Shown piece by piece: positions 12,270 through 23,950 of a DNA stretch of 64,000 bases. The stretch is taken from the NCBI GenBank assembly GCA_023053545.1, contig JAKZAN010000001.1:2996565-3060564 (forward strand). The letters run 5' to 3'. Numbering within the stretch: the stretch's first letter is position 1; each line of letters begins with the position of its first letter. The DNA is from Lepidurus packardi. Lineage: Eukaryota; Arthropoda; Branchiopoda; Notostraca; Triopsidae. The notes beneath the pieces were generated by a model. That model saw only the letters and a list, made by a program, of their open reading frames with translations. It was not told the DNA's origin and did no database searches. The translations under genes and the position numbers were made by a program.

Positions 12270-13063
12270 GAAATTAAACTTATTTAACAGGATGTAATGA
12301 TAGACGTTGTATCTCACCAATAGAAATGTTTAATTTGATTTGTATGGTTCACATATGAAATGCATTTTAGGAGTCGGGAGACATTACTACTATTTTGTTT
12401 TTTTGCTTTAATATTAAGCTACATTAAAATTATAATTAAATTCTTAATACTTATCTTCATAAGTTTCATTCTGGCTTATACTTTGTTTAAATTTATAAGC
12501 CAAATATTAAGACATAATTACTTAATGTAAGTATAATGCTGTGGTTAATTTTGATTATCAAGTTTTTGGAATCAGTTAAAATTTTTAAGCCCGGCTTAAC
12601 TCGTGCCAGCCGCCCCGGCTTTACGATGGAGTTAAATAAAATTGTTTGGTGGAATTAAGTAGAACCTATTTTTAAATAATTATTTGATTATGTATTTGAG
12701 GGTGAAATCTTTAAATATATGTTGTAGTGGTTATAATTTGTATATCTTGTGAAATAAAGCTTTAGACTAGGATTAGGAACCCTATTATTCTCTTGTATCG
12801 ATATTCCACGATTAAATTTACATATTTTTGTTTTCAGTTTGTATACCGCCGTTGTCAGATTATTTGTAAAAAATATGATCTAATTAGCTTATTGTTGCGA
12901 CATCAGGTCAAGGTGCAGCCGATAAATATGGGAGTAGTGGGTTACAATAATGCTCTGAAAATGAAATAAGCTCTGAAGTGTGTTCACATCGCCCGTCGCT
13001 CTCTCCTGTAAGGAGAGATAAGTCGTAACATAGTAGATGTACTGGAAAATGTCTCTAGGTAGT
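12270..13063 (+). pseudogene. rrnS: NUMT: 12S rRNA
   Basis: Small-subunit ribosomal RNA landmarks occur in order: GTGCCAGCCGCCCCGG near 12603, AAACTAGGATTAGG-like near 12763, CACATCGCCCGTCGCTCTC near 12984 and AAGTCGTAACATAGTA near 13020. It ends at tRNA-Val. The 5' edge is estimated from the usual length. It looks complete and has only modest changes, for example AGGATTAGGAACCC where AGATACCC is usual. Confidence 0.9.
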
Positions 13064-13133
13064 CAGATTGTAGCTAAATAGTTGAGCAGTTCATTTACAC
13101 TGAATTATTTTTTGTGCAATTCAGAATAGTCTG
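13064..13133 (+). tRNA. trnV: NUMT: tRNA-Val
   Basis: The anticodon TAC lies in TTCATTTACACTGAA. Acceptor CAGATTG pairs with TAGTCTG allowing wobble. It lies between 12S and 16S as in the ground pattern. Confidence 0.85.
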
Positions 13134-13456
13134 AAAATAAAATTACTGCTTATTATTATAGGAAAAATAATTTTAATATTTTTTGATTAAGTAATTAGTA
13201 ATGAAAGGTTGAGTTTGGCGATAGTAAAATAGTAGTGAAAAGGAAATATGAAATAGTATGAAAATTTAATTTTAAAAAAGCAGATATTAATAATCGTACC
13301 TTGTGTATCAGGGGGCTATTAATAAATTTTATTTATTAGAAATTCCCAAAAAGGAAAGATCTAATGGTGTATAAATATTTATGTATCATTATAATTTTTA
13401 ATAAGCTATTAGTACTGAAATATTAATCGGTACTTAGTAGTGAAATATTAATCGGT
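13134..13456 (+). pseudogene. rrnL: NUMT: 16S rRNA, 5' segment
   Basis: This is the AT-rich 5' part of 16S, directly after tRNA-Val. It ends at the LINE-1 target duplication AATATTAATCGGT (13444-13456). A 25-bp tandem repeat (first copy near 13419) precedes it, giving two successive copies of that motif. Confidence 0.85.
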
Positions 13457-14097
13457 AATCAAGCCTAAAATCGGCTACCCTGCCTAAATTAGGGCCCGTC
13501 AAGACCGTTTCGCAAGCAACAAGGCTCATCATTCCCCAACTACCTAGAGATCAAACTCTAGATCAAGTTTGCTCTCATTTGACGGAAAAAAACGCAGACA
13601 CTTCTGTAACTTTCCAAGCAAGCGACGCCCGATGGTTGAACTCAAACAGCACCAAAGCCTATGTGTTCAGATGGAGGACCAGATTTAAGCACGAGTTCCC
13701 TAGATTACCCTCCTGAAATATAGAGAGAATTCTAACTCGTCTTAAATCGCTGAACTTGGAGCTTTGCTCCGTTGCAAGCCCTTTTACTGAGCAGTAAAGA
13801 TGCACACGGCTCCAACGTCAGGCAAGAACTCTTTGTATTCTTCATACAAAATTACATTTATACTAAGCTGAAGTCTTTGTCGCTCGTCGTCGTCATTGGT
13901 CAGTTAAAGATTTTAAACGTCTAAAAACCTGTGCGAAGTCTGTTTTTTGTCAGTCATAAATCTTCCTACGGGGGCCCATGCAAAAGGTACCCCTTTTTTG
14001 GCCTGTCAATCGTAGGAGTCAGTTTTCAGCCTACTTACATGTTAGTCACGCCTTTCTCGAGCTCCGTACATCTGGAGTTTAGGGAGAAAGGGTAAAA

Positions 14098-14472
14098 TTG
14101 TCAAAGTTGCATGCAAAGGTTGTAAAATTTAACATTTCGTCCGAACACTATGGCTCAATTCAAAACATCTGCTCCTCTTCAGCTGAAAAACTGAAACTTC
14201 TTAATGAAGGAGCTCTCTTTGCTTTCAACCGGGTTGTCCAGATTGAAGGCTCGCGTTCGTCAGACATTCTACAATGTTACAATTGCCAGGCGTTTGGCCA
14301 CACAGCAACCAACTGTAAGAAACCTCCAAGTTGTGACAAATGTGCAGAAAAACACGACACAAGGTCCTGCAAAAAAAGTTCTACAAAAATTTTGCAAACT
14401 GCAAGGATGACCATTTCGCATTCGATCCCATCTGCCCGTATAGGCCTAAGGCAACGCTCCCTGCGACTCTAA
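14098..14472 (+). CDS. LINE-1 copy ORF1 remnant with zinc knuckles
   Basis: Nucleic-acid-binding ORF1 protein of the LINE. CYNCQAFGHTATNC is a classic CCHC knuckle (about residues 60-73). A second cluster, CDKCAEKHDTRSC, follows. The preceding ALFAFNRVVQIEG block recurs in the LINE-2 copy. The amino part of a normal ORF1 is not evident and the end is frameshifted, so this is a partial frame. Confidence 0.8.
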   Translation: MSKLHAKVVKFNISSEHYGSIQNICSSSAEKLKLLNEGALFAFNRVVQIEGSRSSDILQCYNCQAFGHTATNCKKPPSCDKCAEKHDTRSCKKSSTKILQTARMTISHSIPSARIGLRQRSLRL

Positions 14473-14536
14473 TGCGCAAATAAAACCTACGCAAACCTCA
14501 ATCCTAGTACACAATGTAAGGAAAAAACCGGATCAG

Positions 14537-15204
14537 ATGTTCGAAACAGTCAAGGAAGCGAATGACAGAGGCTGTGAAGCGGTTGTGATCCTCGAACCAC
14601 CCCAAAAGATCGACTTTGTGACTCACAAAGGATTCCACGTATCGGTACCCAAATCCGAATACAAAGGGCTCATAATCCTGTCCAAATCGAACAGTAATGT
14701 CACAGTCAATTGCGTTGATGAGCTCTATGCCATCCTTCAAATCACTTCTCCACATGCCCCCCCCTATTACGGTGATTGTAATCTATAGGCGTCATACGAC
14801 AGATACCGACACACTTCTCCGGACTATATGGGATAGATGCAAACATCTGAGACCGCACATACTAATCACAGGCGACTTCAACGCCCACCACTGGTGGTGG
14901 GAGAACAAACCGCCAGACGAGGCAGGCAACATCTTGACTGACTTTGCGCAGTCACAACTTTGACTTACTAAACAAATGGGACACTCCAAATTTTAAAAAC
15001 GAAAGAGGAAACTGTTCCACATTAGACTTGACTTTCGCAACGCCCCAGACTCTATCACAAGTGAAGCACTACCTGGTAAACGAAAACACTTTTATATACA
15101 AATCGGACCACGCCGCTGTAGCCAACGATTTTATCTCACATAGTAAACCACCCTCTGTTCACATTTGGAACTACAACGCTGTAGACATCCTCCAAAATGT
15201 CTAA
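14537..15204 (+). pseudogene. LINE-1 copy ORF2: AP-type endonuclease domain
   Basis: Endonuclease that nicks the target to start reverse transcription. Visible in successive frames: VVILEPPQKID near 14580, ITGDFNAHHWWW near 14868 with the catalytic Asp/Asn/His, and STLDLTFA with SDHAAV near 15020-15115. At least three frame changes separate them. Confidence 0.85.
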
Positions 15205-15279
15205 GCTTTCACTGACTTACAGTCTCCACGTGACATTGACGCAGCCGTAGGTTGCTTAACCAGGCTAATCTCACGTGCC

Positions 15280-17496
15280 ATGCTGAGCAACATCCCGAAA
15301 CGGGCAGTCGGGAACAAAACTAACCCTTGGTGGAACTCTAGTCTGAAGTCCTTACGAAAGCAAACTGCCAACTTACACAGACTCCACCGGGCCTCGCAAA
15401 ACCCACAAAGTGAAGAGATATGGAAACGTACTAGGAACCAGTACAGAGCGGAAGCCCGCAAAGCCCGTGAGCTCTATTACAATGCTAAACTTCAAACTCC
15501 GGATAATAGAATACTATGGAACTGGAATAGATCCCTTCGACAATCCTCTATCCACAACCGACTCCTTGAAGTTCTTAACAAAGATTTGGAACCACTTACT
15601 GACATAAAGTCAAAACTAGATTTCATGGCCACGGAACTGTGTAATGCACATCATCAAACACCTACTCCCTTACCACCCATTCGGCCTACTAAACGTACGA
15701 ACCATCAATTCAATCCTTTCACCCGGAAGAAATTACTGCTATCCTCAAGGACATTCCTCCCCTGAAAGAAGCCGGTCATGATGACATACAAGCAATAATT
15801 TTGAAAAACACATAGCAAACAGTTGGCCCCACAATTTTAAGAATTTATAATGCAATCCTCTTAACCGGCTACTTCCCAACCCACTGGAAAAATGAGAAAG
15901 TTCTTGCCCTACCCAAACCCAACAAGGAGAGCTACACATCTGTAAAAAAAATTGTCGCCCTATAGCTCTACTACCAATACTAGGCAAAATACTGGAGAAG
16001 GTCATATCAAAAAGGCTTTCAGCTCACATAAAGGGAGGAAACCTACTCTCCAACGCACAGGGCTTCCGGCCTAACCGTTCAACTACAGACGCTCTCATCA
16101 CTTTGACCGATTCAGTTTTGAGTAGTTTTAGCCAACGCAAGATCACCTCAGCCTTACTCCTTGATATCAAAGGTGCCTTCGAAAACGTAGACTACCGAAA
16201 GCTCATACAAATTGCTAAAAAGAAAAAGGTCCACCCCACTTATACATGCCTCATCCAAAGCTTCCTGACCGATCGAATGATATTCGTCTCACACAACGGC
16301 TCATCTAGCACGCCAATTCCCATATGCAAAGGAGTACCACAAGGGTCACCGCTTTCTCCGCTACTTTTTCTTATTTACATAGATGGCGCACTAGATCTCA
16401 TCAAAGGTAAGAGGGTCAAACTGATTGCCTTTGCCGACGACCTCCTCCTTTACATTTCGGGATCATCAGGACGAGCCAATGTCAAGTTAATAAAAAAATC
16501 CTTAGAAGCCCTTTCCAAATGGAGCAAACGATTCTCTCTCGAATTCAACATCGAAAAGACTGAACTCATTCACTTTAGCAGGAAGCGGTTGGGGGATATT
16601 ACACCTATCTCCTGGAACTCAATCATCATAGTCCGAAACCATCTGTACGCTACCTAGGCTTAATCTTAGACCACAAACTTGATTGGTCTGCTCACATCAG
16701 ACACCTATCCGTGGAATCACTGAAGTCACTGCACTGTATTCGTACAATTGGTCGAACATTACCACAAAAGCTTCCAAACTCCTTAATACCTTACACCGAC
16801 AAGCCCTTCTTATCATCACGGGTGCGTTACGAACGACCCCTACTTCAACTCTGGAAATTAAAACCGGCATAATGCCACTGTCTCTCCTAGCAAAAGAGAG
16901 GGCACTCCGTTTTGCGGCATCGTCAACTTGTTGAAACCCCTACTACTGCAAAAAACAACATAGCGCCTCAGAGATATACGACATGCAGAGCGCGCTTATC
17001 AAACCTCCTAAAAGACAAAATGGGCGAACCAACACCACCACCAAGAGAGGCAAAACTCCTTCTTGGGAAAGCTTTATATGAAGAGTGGAACAAATATTGG
17101 AAAAACTCCTCCTCAGCCCATCACCTACTACATCCAGGAATAATACCTGACGGAAAACCCATCTGCAATTTAAAGCTCCCGAAAAGCGTAATAAGCTGTA
17201 TAATACAAGTCCTATCTACACATTTCCCCACCCTTACTTACTTGTATAGGATGAAGAAAACGACCTCTAATCATTGCACATGCACAGATAATCCAATTCA
17301 AGACCTGCATCACATTCTGATACATGGCCGCTTGTTCAATAAAGAAAGAGCCCAACTAATCAGGCAACACTGCCGGATGGGCCTTCATTTCAACTCAGCC
17401 AACTGCTTGACGAATCCCAAGCTTTTTTCAGCAGTTCGTGAACTTATGCTAGCATTCAAGCGTGCCTCTGCAACATCGAAATTTTCGCCACAGTAA
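15280..17496 (+). pseudogene. LINE-1 copy ORF2: RT and C-terminal domain
   Basis: RNA-dependent DNA polymerase. The pre-RT part includes NPWWNSSLKSLRKQT. The palm holds LLDIKGAFENVDY, GVPQGSPLSPLLFLIYID and catalytic FADDLLLY near 16431. The thumb follows with ITGALRTTPTSTLEI. The C-terminal zinc cluster reads [16 protein letters not shown] near 17274. Frame breaks occur near 15765, 16655 and 16930. The end at TAA 17494-17496 is followed by a roughly 150-bp 3' UTR. Confidence 0.88.
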
Positions 17497-17645
17497 ATTT
17501 CCTTCAACATACCCTCCCTTTCCCTGCCTTCTTCCCTCTCCTCCCCCCATGTAATTTAGCTCAATGTTTTTTAAGTTTTGTACACCAAGCGACTAATATA
17601 TAGCTTGGCAATAGGCTATTGCCTACGCCGATTCATATTAAAAAA

Positions 17646-17867
17646 AATATTGATCGGTTTCTTTGATATTTGGTTTGCTAAGAAATAAATTTAATTTACT
17701 TTTTTGTTTACTTTTATCTAAATTGATAGTGAAGGTAATATAGAGGTTAGGGTTTGAGGGATTAGCTTCGGTCCCTATTAATAATTTTGTCTAATTTGTA
17801 GAAAAATAAGTTATGTTTTTATGCTAAGAAATAGCGATAATTTGAAATAATGTTATAATTTACATAT
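17646..17867 (+). pseudogene. rrnL: NUMT: 16S rRNA, second segment
   Basis: 16S resumes with the second copy of the target duplication and runs to the solo LTR. It is matched in inverted orientation at 33664-33885 with only two differences seen. Confidence 0.85.
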
Positions 17868-18104
17868 TGTCGCGGTTCGCCTTTTCCAAACGCTGTATTT
17901 CCTTCACTGTCCAGAACTGGACTCCCTTTCCTTTACATTTCCTTCTCTTTTTATACCACTTGGCGACCCCTTTCTTAGCGAACATGCTTCTTTCAACGTT
18001 GGTCCTTCATTGACCCGACCTTGCCCTTCTCCAAGAATCCGCCACTTACTCCCAAAAGTGCAAATTAACCAAGACCAACGTTTCCAAAAGGGTCATTCGC
18101 TACA
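17868..18104 (-). repeat. Solo LTR (237 bp) in 16S, left copy
   Basis: The minus strand starts TGTAGCG and ends CGCGACA. ATAT flanks both sides (17864-17867, 18105-18108), a 4-bp duplication as made by Gypsy-like elements. A TATA-like GGTATAAAAAG on the minus strand supports that orientation. No internal region is present, so it is a product of LTR-LTR recombination or a short LTR element. A matching copy is at 33427-33663. Confidence 0.82.
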
Positions 18105-18766
18105 ATATGTTATGAAATTATTTTTATTAACAATTCACATTTTATATTAGGATAAATACTAAATTTCAATAAGAATTTAAATAATATAGCTATGAGTAGA
18201 ACATTAATTACAAATAGTTTATTTTGTGAATTACAATTAAGGAACTCGGCAAACATATTTTTCGTCTGTTTATCAAAAACATCTCCTTGTGATATAATAT
18301 AAGGTATAGCCTGCTCTATGAATTATTTTAAATGGCCGCAGTATTTTGATCGTGCGAAGGTAGCATAATCATTAGTCTTTTAATTGAAGGCTGGTATGAA
18401 TGGCTGGACGAGAAAATTTCTGTCTCTATTGTAAAATTTGAATTTTATTTTTTAGTGAAAAAGCTTAAATAATTTTGAGGGACGAAAAGACCCTATGGAT
18501 CTTTATATGAATTTACAATAAAAAGATTGGTTAGTTACGGCGTATTATAAATAAATATTATGTTGGGGAGACTGAAAGAAATATATATATCTTTTTAATA
18601 ATAACTACAATTTTATAGCAATATAATGATCCTTAATTTATATTGATCCTTAATATAATGACCCTTAATTTTGGTTTATAAGACTAAGTTACCCTAGGGA
18701 TAACAGCGTAATTTTTTCAGAGTTCTTATCGATGAGAAGGTTTGCGACCTCGATGTTGGATTAAGA
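18105..18766 (+). pseudogene. rrnL: NUMT: 16S rRNA, third segment
   Basis: The conserved 3' half of 16S: GATCGTGCGAAGGTAGCAT, GACGAAAAGACCC, ACCCTAGGGATAACAGCG and GATGTTGGATTAAGA in order. It stops exactly at the hAT target duplication GATTAAGA (18759-18766). The last roughly 180 bp of the gene occur only in the right copy at 29671-29860. Confidence 0.93.
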
Positions 18767-18932
18767 CAGTGGTCTTCAACCTTTTTGGGCCGCCGCTCAC
18801 TTTTGCCAAATTTTCCATAGTCAAAACCTTCCAGCGCCCCCCTGTGAACTATCGTTACGAAGATAAAATATTATGACTAAAATTACGTCAATTTACCATA
18901 TACAGAAGCTTTTTAAATATAACATCATTATT
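18767..18932 (-). mobile_element. Truncated 3' end of the hAT element (left arm)
   Basis: 166 bp identical in all but about one base to the reverse complement of 32599-32764, beginning with the terminal repeat CAGTGGTCTTCAAC. The rest of the transposon is missing and the break lies in an AT-rich run. Confidence 0.9.
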
Positions 18933-18941
18933 ATTTTTTTT

Positions 18942-19094
18942 TTTATTAATTTCCTTCAACATACCCTCCCTTTCCCTACCTTCTTCCCTCCCCCCCCTGT
19001 TTTTTTGCTCATTGTTGTTAAGTTTTGTACACCAAGAGACTAATATATAGATTGGCAATAGGCTATTGAATACGCCGATTAATATTAAAAAAAC
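18942..19094 (+). mobile_element. 5'-truncated LINE 3' end
   Basis: This short tail is clearly related to 17496-17645 (CAACATACCCTCCC, GTACACCAAG, GGCAATAGGC, ATATTAAAAAAA) but diverged from it. It contains only the 3' UTR. It lies at the break of the hAT fragment, so it may mark the rearrangement junction. Confidence 0.82.
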
Positions 19095-19132
19095 ACTCTG
19101 GTAAAATAAAACTATTTAACATTATTCAATTA

Positions 19133-19197
19133 ACCTTAATAATTAAAAAAAAAATATTAGTCTTGTAAATCAAAAATAAGATTAATTCTTTTAAGGT
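19133..19197 (+). tRNA. trnT: NUMT: tRNA-Thr
   Basis: Acceptor ACCTTAA pairs fully with TTAAGGT. The anticodon TGT is in the loop CTTGTAA. Position before tRNA-Pro and ND6 matches the ground pattern. Confidence 0.85.
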
Positions 19198-19199
19198 AT

Positions 19200-19262
19200 C
19201 AAGAAAATAATTATTTATACCGTAAGCTTCCAAAGCTTATATTCTTCTTAAACTACTTCTTG
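19200..19262 (-). tRNA. trnP: NUMT: tRNA-Pro
   Basis: The minus-strand anticodon TGG lies in AAGCTTTGGAAGCTT. Acceptor CAAGAAG pairs with TTTCTTG allowing one wobble. Confidence 0.85.
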
Positions 19263-19776
19263 CTATTTTTAATAATGCTAATATACAATATCCTATCATT
19301 CTTTTTATTAATAAACTCCTTTTTATTTATAACACTCACTCATCCATTATCTATAGGGCTGAGCTTAATAATTCAAAGACTTTTAATTTGTTTAATATCA
19401 GGAATCTTATTTCTAAATTATTGCTTTTCATACACACTTTTTTATTTTTTTGGGTGGTTTATTAGTATTATTTATTTATATTTCTAGATTAGCATCAAAC
19501 GAATTATTTAAATTTAACCCATATAGGTTCACTATAATTGCTATATCTAGTATTCTATTATTAATAATCATCTATTTAAATAAAGAAAATTCATGAAATA
19601 ATCTATTAATACATAAATGAATAATTTTAACAAGCTATAAATCTTTTCTTATTAAAATTTATAGACCAATATTATTTCCTATTACATTTTTTCTGATTTC
19701 CTATCTTCTACTATGCTTATTAGTTGAAGTCAACCTTACTAAATTTGATAGAAGACCTCTTCGGTTGCAAAAATAA
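19263..19776 (+). pseudogene. ND6: NUMT: ND6
   Basis: NADH dehydrogenase subunit 6, a small hydrophobic membrane subunit. The N-terminal transmembrane run and THPLSIGLSLI are visible. The conserved SSLASNE block near 19490 is in another frame, so there is an indel, probably in the T-rich run near 19440-19455. TAA at 19774-19776 shares its last base with the CYTB start. Confidence 0.85.
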
Positions 19777-20262
19777 TGTTAACTCTACGAAAATCCCACC
19801 CTATGATTAAAATCATTAATAATGCATTAATCGATCTACCTGCTCCATCAAATATCAATATTTGATGACATTTTGGTTTTCTTGTAGGTTTATGCCTAAT
19901 AATTCAAATTATCACTGGTCTATTTCTTGCAATACACTTCTCTGCCCACTTAGACCTAGCTTTCTCTAGAGTAGCCTATATTTGATGCGACGTTAATTAT
20001 GGTTGATTTTTACGAACTTTGCACGCAAATTGAGCCTCTTTTTTTTATTTGTTTATACTTCCATATCGGACGAGGAATATATTACGGATCTTATTTATTC
20101 ACTCTGACAAGATTTGTAGGAATCATACTCTTATTATTAGTTATAGGGGCCGCATTTATAGGTTATGTTCTACGATGAGGACAAATATCTTTTTGAGGGG
20201 CAACAGTAATCACAAGTTAGTGTCAGCTATTCCCTATGTAGGAGACAATATTGTCCAATGAA
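19776..20262 (+). pseudogene. CYTB: NUMT: CYTB 5' part
   Basis: Cytochrome b starts at ATG 19776. [34 protein letters not shown] and [12 protein letters not shown] are classic blocks. MGYVLRWGQMSFWGATVIT and SAIPYVGDNIVQW follow. A frameshift lies near 20045. The gene is cut after the Trp of VQW, where the BEL-2 body begins. Confidence 0.92.
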
Positions 20263-20269
20263 GTTCAAA

Positions 20270-21370
20270 ATGGCAAGTCAACAGGCTCGAGGTATCGAGT
20301 CCGCGCTGGATCGTGGTGCAGCTGAAACCGTCGAAGTTCACCAGCAGAGCAACGAAATCCCACCGATTGACGCGCAACGTGAGGATGTAGACCTGGAGGG
20401 CTTAAGCGTTTATTTACGACGAAGAGATGCGCAAATCGAGAAGCTGAAGGCCCAGCTAGAAGAGCAACGCGTGCTGGGGACGATGGTGGAGCGTTTGGAA
20501 GAGGGTCAGGAATGCCTGGTGTCGTTGCTTCAGTGAGAGAGGGACGAAAGAAGAGCGTTAGAATCGAGGGTGAAAGTGGAAGACTCACTGAGACGAACGC
20601 AGCCGTTACCTAGGCCTTACGTCACTCGCCCTACGGCCCAACATCCCGGTCCTAGCAACGCAAATGCAGCAATTCCACGTCGATGCAGGGTCACAGCCAC
20701 TACCGATGACGACCGCTGGATCTACGTAGAGGACGAGCAGCGTGTTGGAGATTCCCAGGTCACATGCCACGCACCGAAGTTGGACATAACGAAGTTCGAC
20801 GGGGACCCAAAGAATTGGCCCATGTTTATATCCTCCTTTCGCGCGATGATTGATTCCATGCGCTAGTCGGACGCAATCAAATTGACCTACACGAAAGAGC
20901 TACTGACGGATGAAGTACGAAAATCCATCGCTGGTACGCTGTGCCGCCCCGCCCTCTATCGGAGAGCACTAGAGGGATTGCATCGTAAATATGGGCATCC
21001 GTTTTTGGTTGCGCGTGCCTACACCGACGCGTTATTAGCCATTAAGCCAATGCGAAAGGAAGACAACGCGGTTTTGAGAAGGTTCGCCGGCGAAGTACAC
21101 GAGACTGTTTCGACGTTGGTGGAGTACAACTTCACGAGTGAGTTGGACTCTGGTGGTACTCTCTCGCAGCTTGTGGATAAGCTTCCGGAGCGTTTCCGAG
21201 ACAAATGGGGCAAGCGGGTATGGAAGGCCCAACCGGAAATCCTGAATCTGGTCCATTTCGACTTCTTCCTTGAAGAGCTCGTAATGAGCAGAAAGGTGGT
21301 GCGTGTTACCGAGCAAGCCGTGAAACCAGCCAGCAGCGGGCAAAAATCGCGTCAGATCAACGCCCCTGCA
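20270..21370 (+). pseudogene. BEL-2 gag
   Basis: The first ATG of the element is at 20270. The amino part (residues about 40-85) is rich in E, R, Q and L and looks like a coiled coil. The gag core begins with LDITKFDGDPKNWPMF near 20780. EGLHRKYGHP and KLPERFRDKWG follow, as in BEL-1. In-frame stops occur at 20534-20536 and 20864-20866. The frame changes near 21370-21400. Confidence 0.87.
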
Positions 21371-21377
21371 ACCACGC

Positions 21378-22790
21378 GTGCACAATGTCCGGCAAGAAGA
21401 GATAGAGCAAGGGTGCCAAGCGTGCACGGAACCTGGTCACCTACTGAAAACCTGCAATACCTTTAAAGCCCTAAGCGCCGACAAGCGTTTATCCCTGGTA
21501 AAGGACAGCGGACTCTGTTTTTCTTGTTTGGGACGGAACCATCGAAGCAGAGAATGCCGCCGAAAAACGAAATGCGACGTGGATGGATGTGAACGGAAGC
21601 ATCATCAGTTACTACACGGATCCACAAATAAGACACATGTCTCTGCTCAAGAACGGTAGGGCGAGCCCAGCGTGAACGCGACTCAACACCACGTTACTAC
21701 AATGTCATCGTTGCTGCCCGTCGTTCCAATATGCATACGTAACGGAACTCGTACGCTCTACACGCACGCCCTGTTGGATCCGGGAAGTGACCGGTCACTC
21801 ATTCGAAGCGACGCTGCCCGTAAGCTACGACTGAAAGGCCAGAACATTCGGATTCGTCCTCGCACATTTCACGGACAAGACCCGCTCATTCACCGCAAGG
21901 CAGTAAACTACACTATCTCGTCCGTCGACGGAACGTTTACATCCCAGATGGAAAGGACCTTGGTGGTAACGCGCCTAACCGGAGCCGACAGACGACTCAA
22001 CCTAAAGAAGTTGGCTGAGCAGTATGACCACCTTAAGGATTTACCGCTTCCGTCAGATGTTCCTGAGTCTATTACCCTCCTTTTGGGAACGGATGCGACG
22101 ATCTACGCTCATGAACAATTGGCAATTGTGAAGCCCGCGAAAGGAGCCTCGATGCCGGCAGCTGTGTTAACTCCTTTCGGTTGGACCCTGTTCGGCCCCG
22201 TTCAGATTCAAGGTGCGAGCTCGATCCAAAATTCGGCCATGACGATAAGCGCGTACGAGGTGCTCAAAGAGCCGAACGATTTGGTGAAGACCTTGTGGGA
22301 CATCGACCTTCTAGGAATCACCGCGCCAGCGCCACAGTCGGCCGACGAACAGCGAGCGGTACGCCTTCTCGAAGAGACGACTCGCAAAGTCGGCAACCGC
22401 TATGAAACAGGGCTGCTGTGGAAGCAGGACAAGCCCAACCTGCCCAACAACTACGGTCATGCCTTGCACCGCTTCTTACAATTGGAGCGCGGTCTTACAA
22501 AAGATCCGGGGCTGGCCGAAAGATACGAAGAGATCATAGGCGAATATGTGAAGTACGGTTTTGCGAGGGTTGTGGAGGAGCCACGGAACGCAGAGGTGGG
22601 CAGAGTATGGTATTTACCGCACCATGCAGTCGTGAGTCCTCACAAGCCCGGAAAGGTCAGCGTGGTTTTTGACGCGTCGGCGCGCCATCAAGGGACAAGC
22701 CTGAACGACGCCTTGCTAAAGGGTCCGGACCTGTCGACCAACCTAGTCGACATTTTACTCAAGTTCAGATTGCAGTAGGTAGCAGTTGCC
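21378..22790 (+). pseudogene. BEL-2 zinc fingers, protease and linker
   Basis: CQACTEPGHLLKTC and CFSCLGRNHRSREC are the zinc clusters. The protease motif is ALLDPGSDRSLIRS, with Pro in the middle of the active triad. ITLLLGTDA and VLTPFGWTLFGP are linker blocks, and KPGKVSVVFDASA begins the RT. Stops are at 21657-21659 and 22776-22778, the latter just before [11 protein letters not shown]. Confidence 0.87.
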
Positions 22791-23950
22791 GCCGATATAG
22801 AGAAAATGTACCATCAGGTACGGGTCCGCGAATCTGACCAGTCTGCGCTCCGTTTCCTGTGGAGGTCACACGGGTCGACCAAAGCACCTGCGACGTACCA
22901 GATGATGGTTCATGTTTTTGGTGCCGTTTCTTCGCCAACGACCTGCATCAATGCTCTACAACGTACTGCCAAAGACCATCGGCAGGAACATCCAGAAGCC
23001 GCGGAAAGGGTGTTCACGAACGTATACGTGGACAATTTCCTTGATTCCTGTGCAACTGTCGAAGAAGCGGAAAGAATCTCCTTGGAAATGACTGAGCTTC
23101 TCGCCAGAGGGGGATTTCGCCTTACTAAATGGATCTCAACGTCGCGATCCGTCATGGAAAAGATCCCAAAGTCAAAATGGTTGGATGGCACGGCGGATCT
23201 AGCGCGCGACCCTCTACCGACCGAACGGATATTGGGACTCTGGTGGAGTAGCCAAGAAGACGTGTTCTCGTTCCGACCGGAGATCGGGACCGAGGCGAGG
23301 CTGAAGCGGGAAATCTTGAGCGAGATCGCTAAGATATACGACCCGCTGGGGTTCCTCGCGCCCGTCGTCCTCTTTGCCAAGATCCTCCTTCAAACTCTGT
23401 GGCGCCACGGCACTGAGTGGAATGAAGAACCACCACCTGAGTTCCTGACGACATGGCAGGAATGGTGTCTAAGCCTGCCATCTATCAAAGGCCTGAAGAT
23501 CCCGCGGTGCATACAGACCGACCCCCAGCAAGTACCTGCTCAGCTCCACGTCTTTACCGACGCGTCGGAGCAGGTATATGGAGCAGTTGCCTACCTGCGC
23601 CTTCAGATGGGTAACGGATGGCAAAGGAAGTTCACCATGAGTAAGTCTCGAGTTTCGCCCATTAAACACCTGACCATACCCCGGCTCAAACTGTCTGGAG
23701 CAGTCATCGGCGTCCGCTTGGCTAAGACCATCTGCCAAAGCCTAGGAATATCGATTCACGAAGCGATCTTTTGGACGGACTCAACAAACTACCCCGCAGT
23801 GGATATGCAGCCGGAAGAGGCGTTTCCACGCGTTTGTCGGGAATCGCGTCGGAGAGATACTCGAAACAACAAGGGCGCAGCAGTGGCGCCATGATTCGGG
23901 TAAGGTCAACCCAGCCGACCAGTGTAGCCGGGGTGTCACCGCCGACGTGT
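22791..23950 (+). pseudogene. BEL-2 RT catalytic part and RNase H
   Basis: [27 protein letters not shown] and the box YVDNFLDS are present, again with N for the last D. RNase H begins FTDASEQVYGAVAYL. It is broken around 23790-23930 by a short loss within the WTDS...W segment, with later parts scattered over two frames. Confidence 0.87.

Larger units (their letters stand above)
13457..17645 (+). mobile_element. LINE-1 copy: long Jockey-type non-LTR retrotransposon in 16S
   Basis: This 4.2-kb element ends with an A-rich tail. It is flanked by a 13-bp duplication of 16S (AATATTAATCGGT at 13444; AATATTGATCGGT at 17646, one mismatch). A roughly 640-bp leader is followed by an ORF1 with zinc knuckles and an ORF2 with endonuclease, RT and a C-terminal Cys/His domain but no RNase H, fitting the Jockey group. 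Several stops and frameshifts break ORF2. The 3' 352 bp recur in inverted orientation at 33886-34237. Confidence 0.9.
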
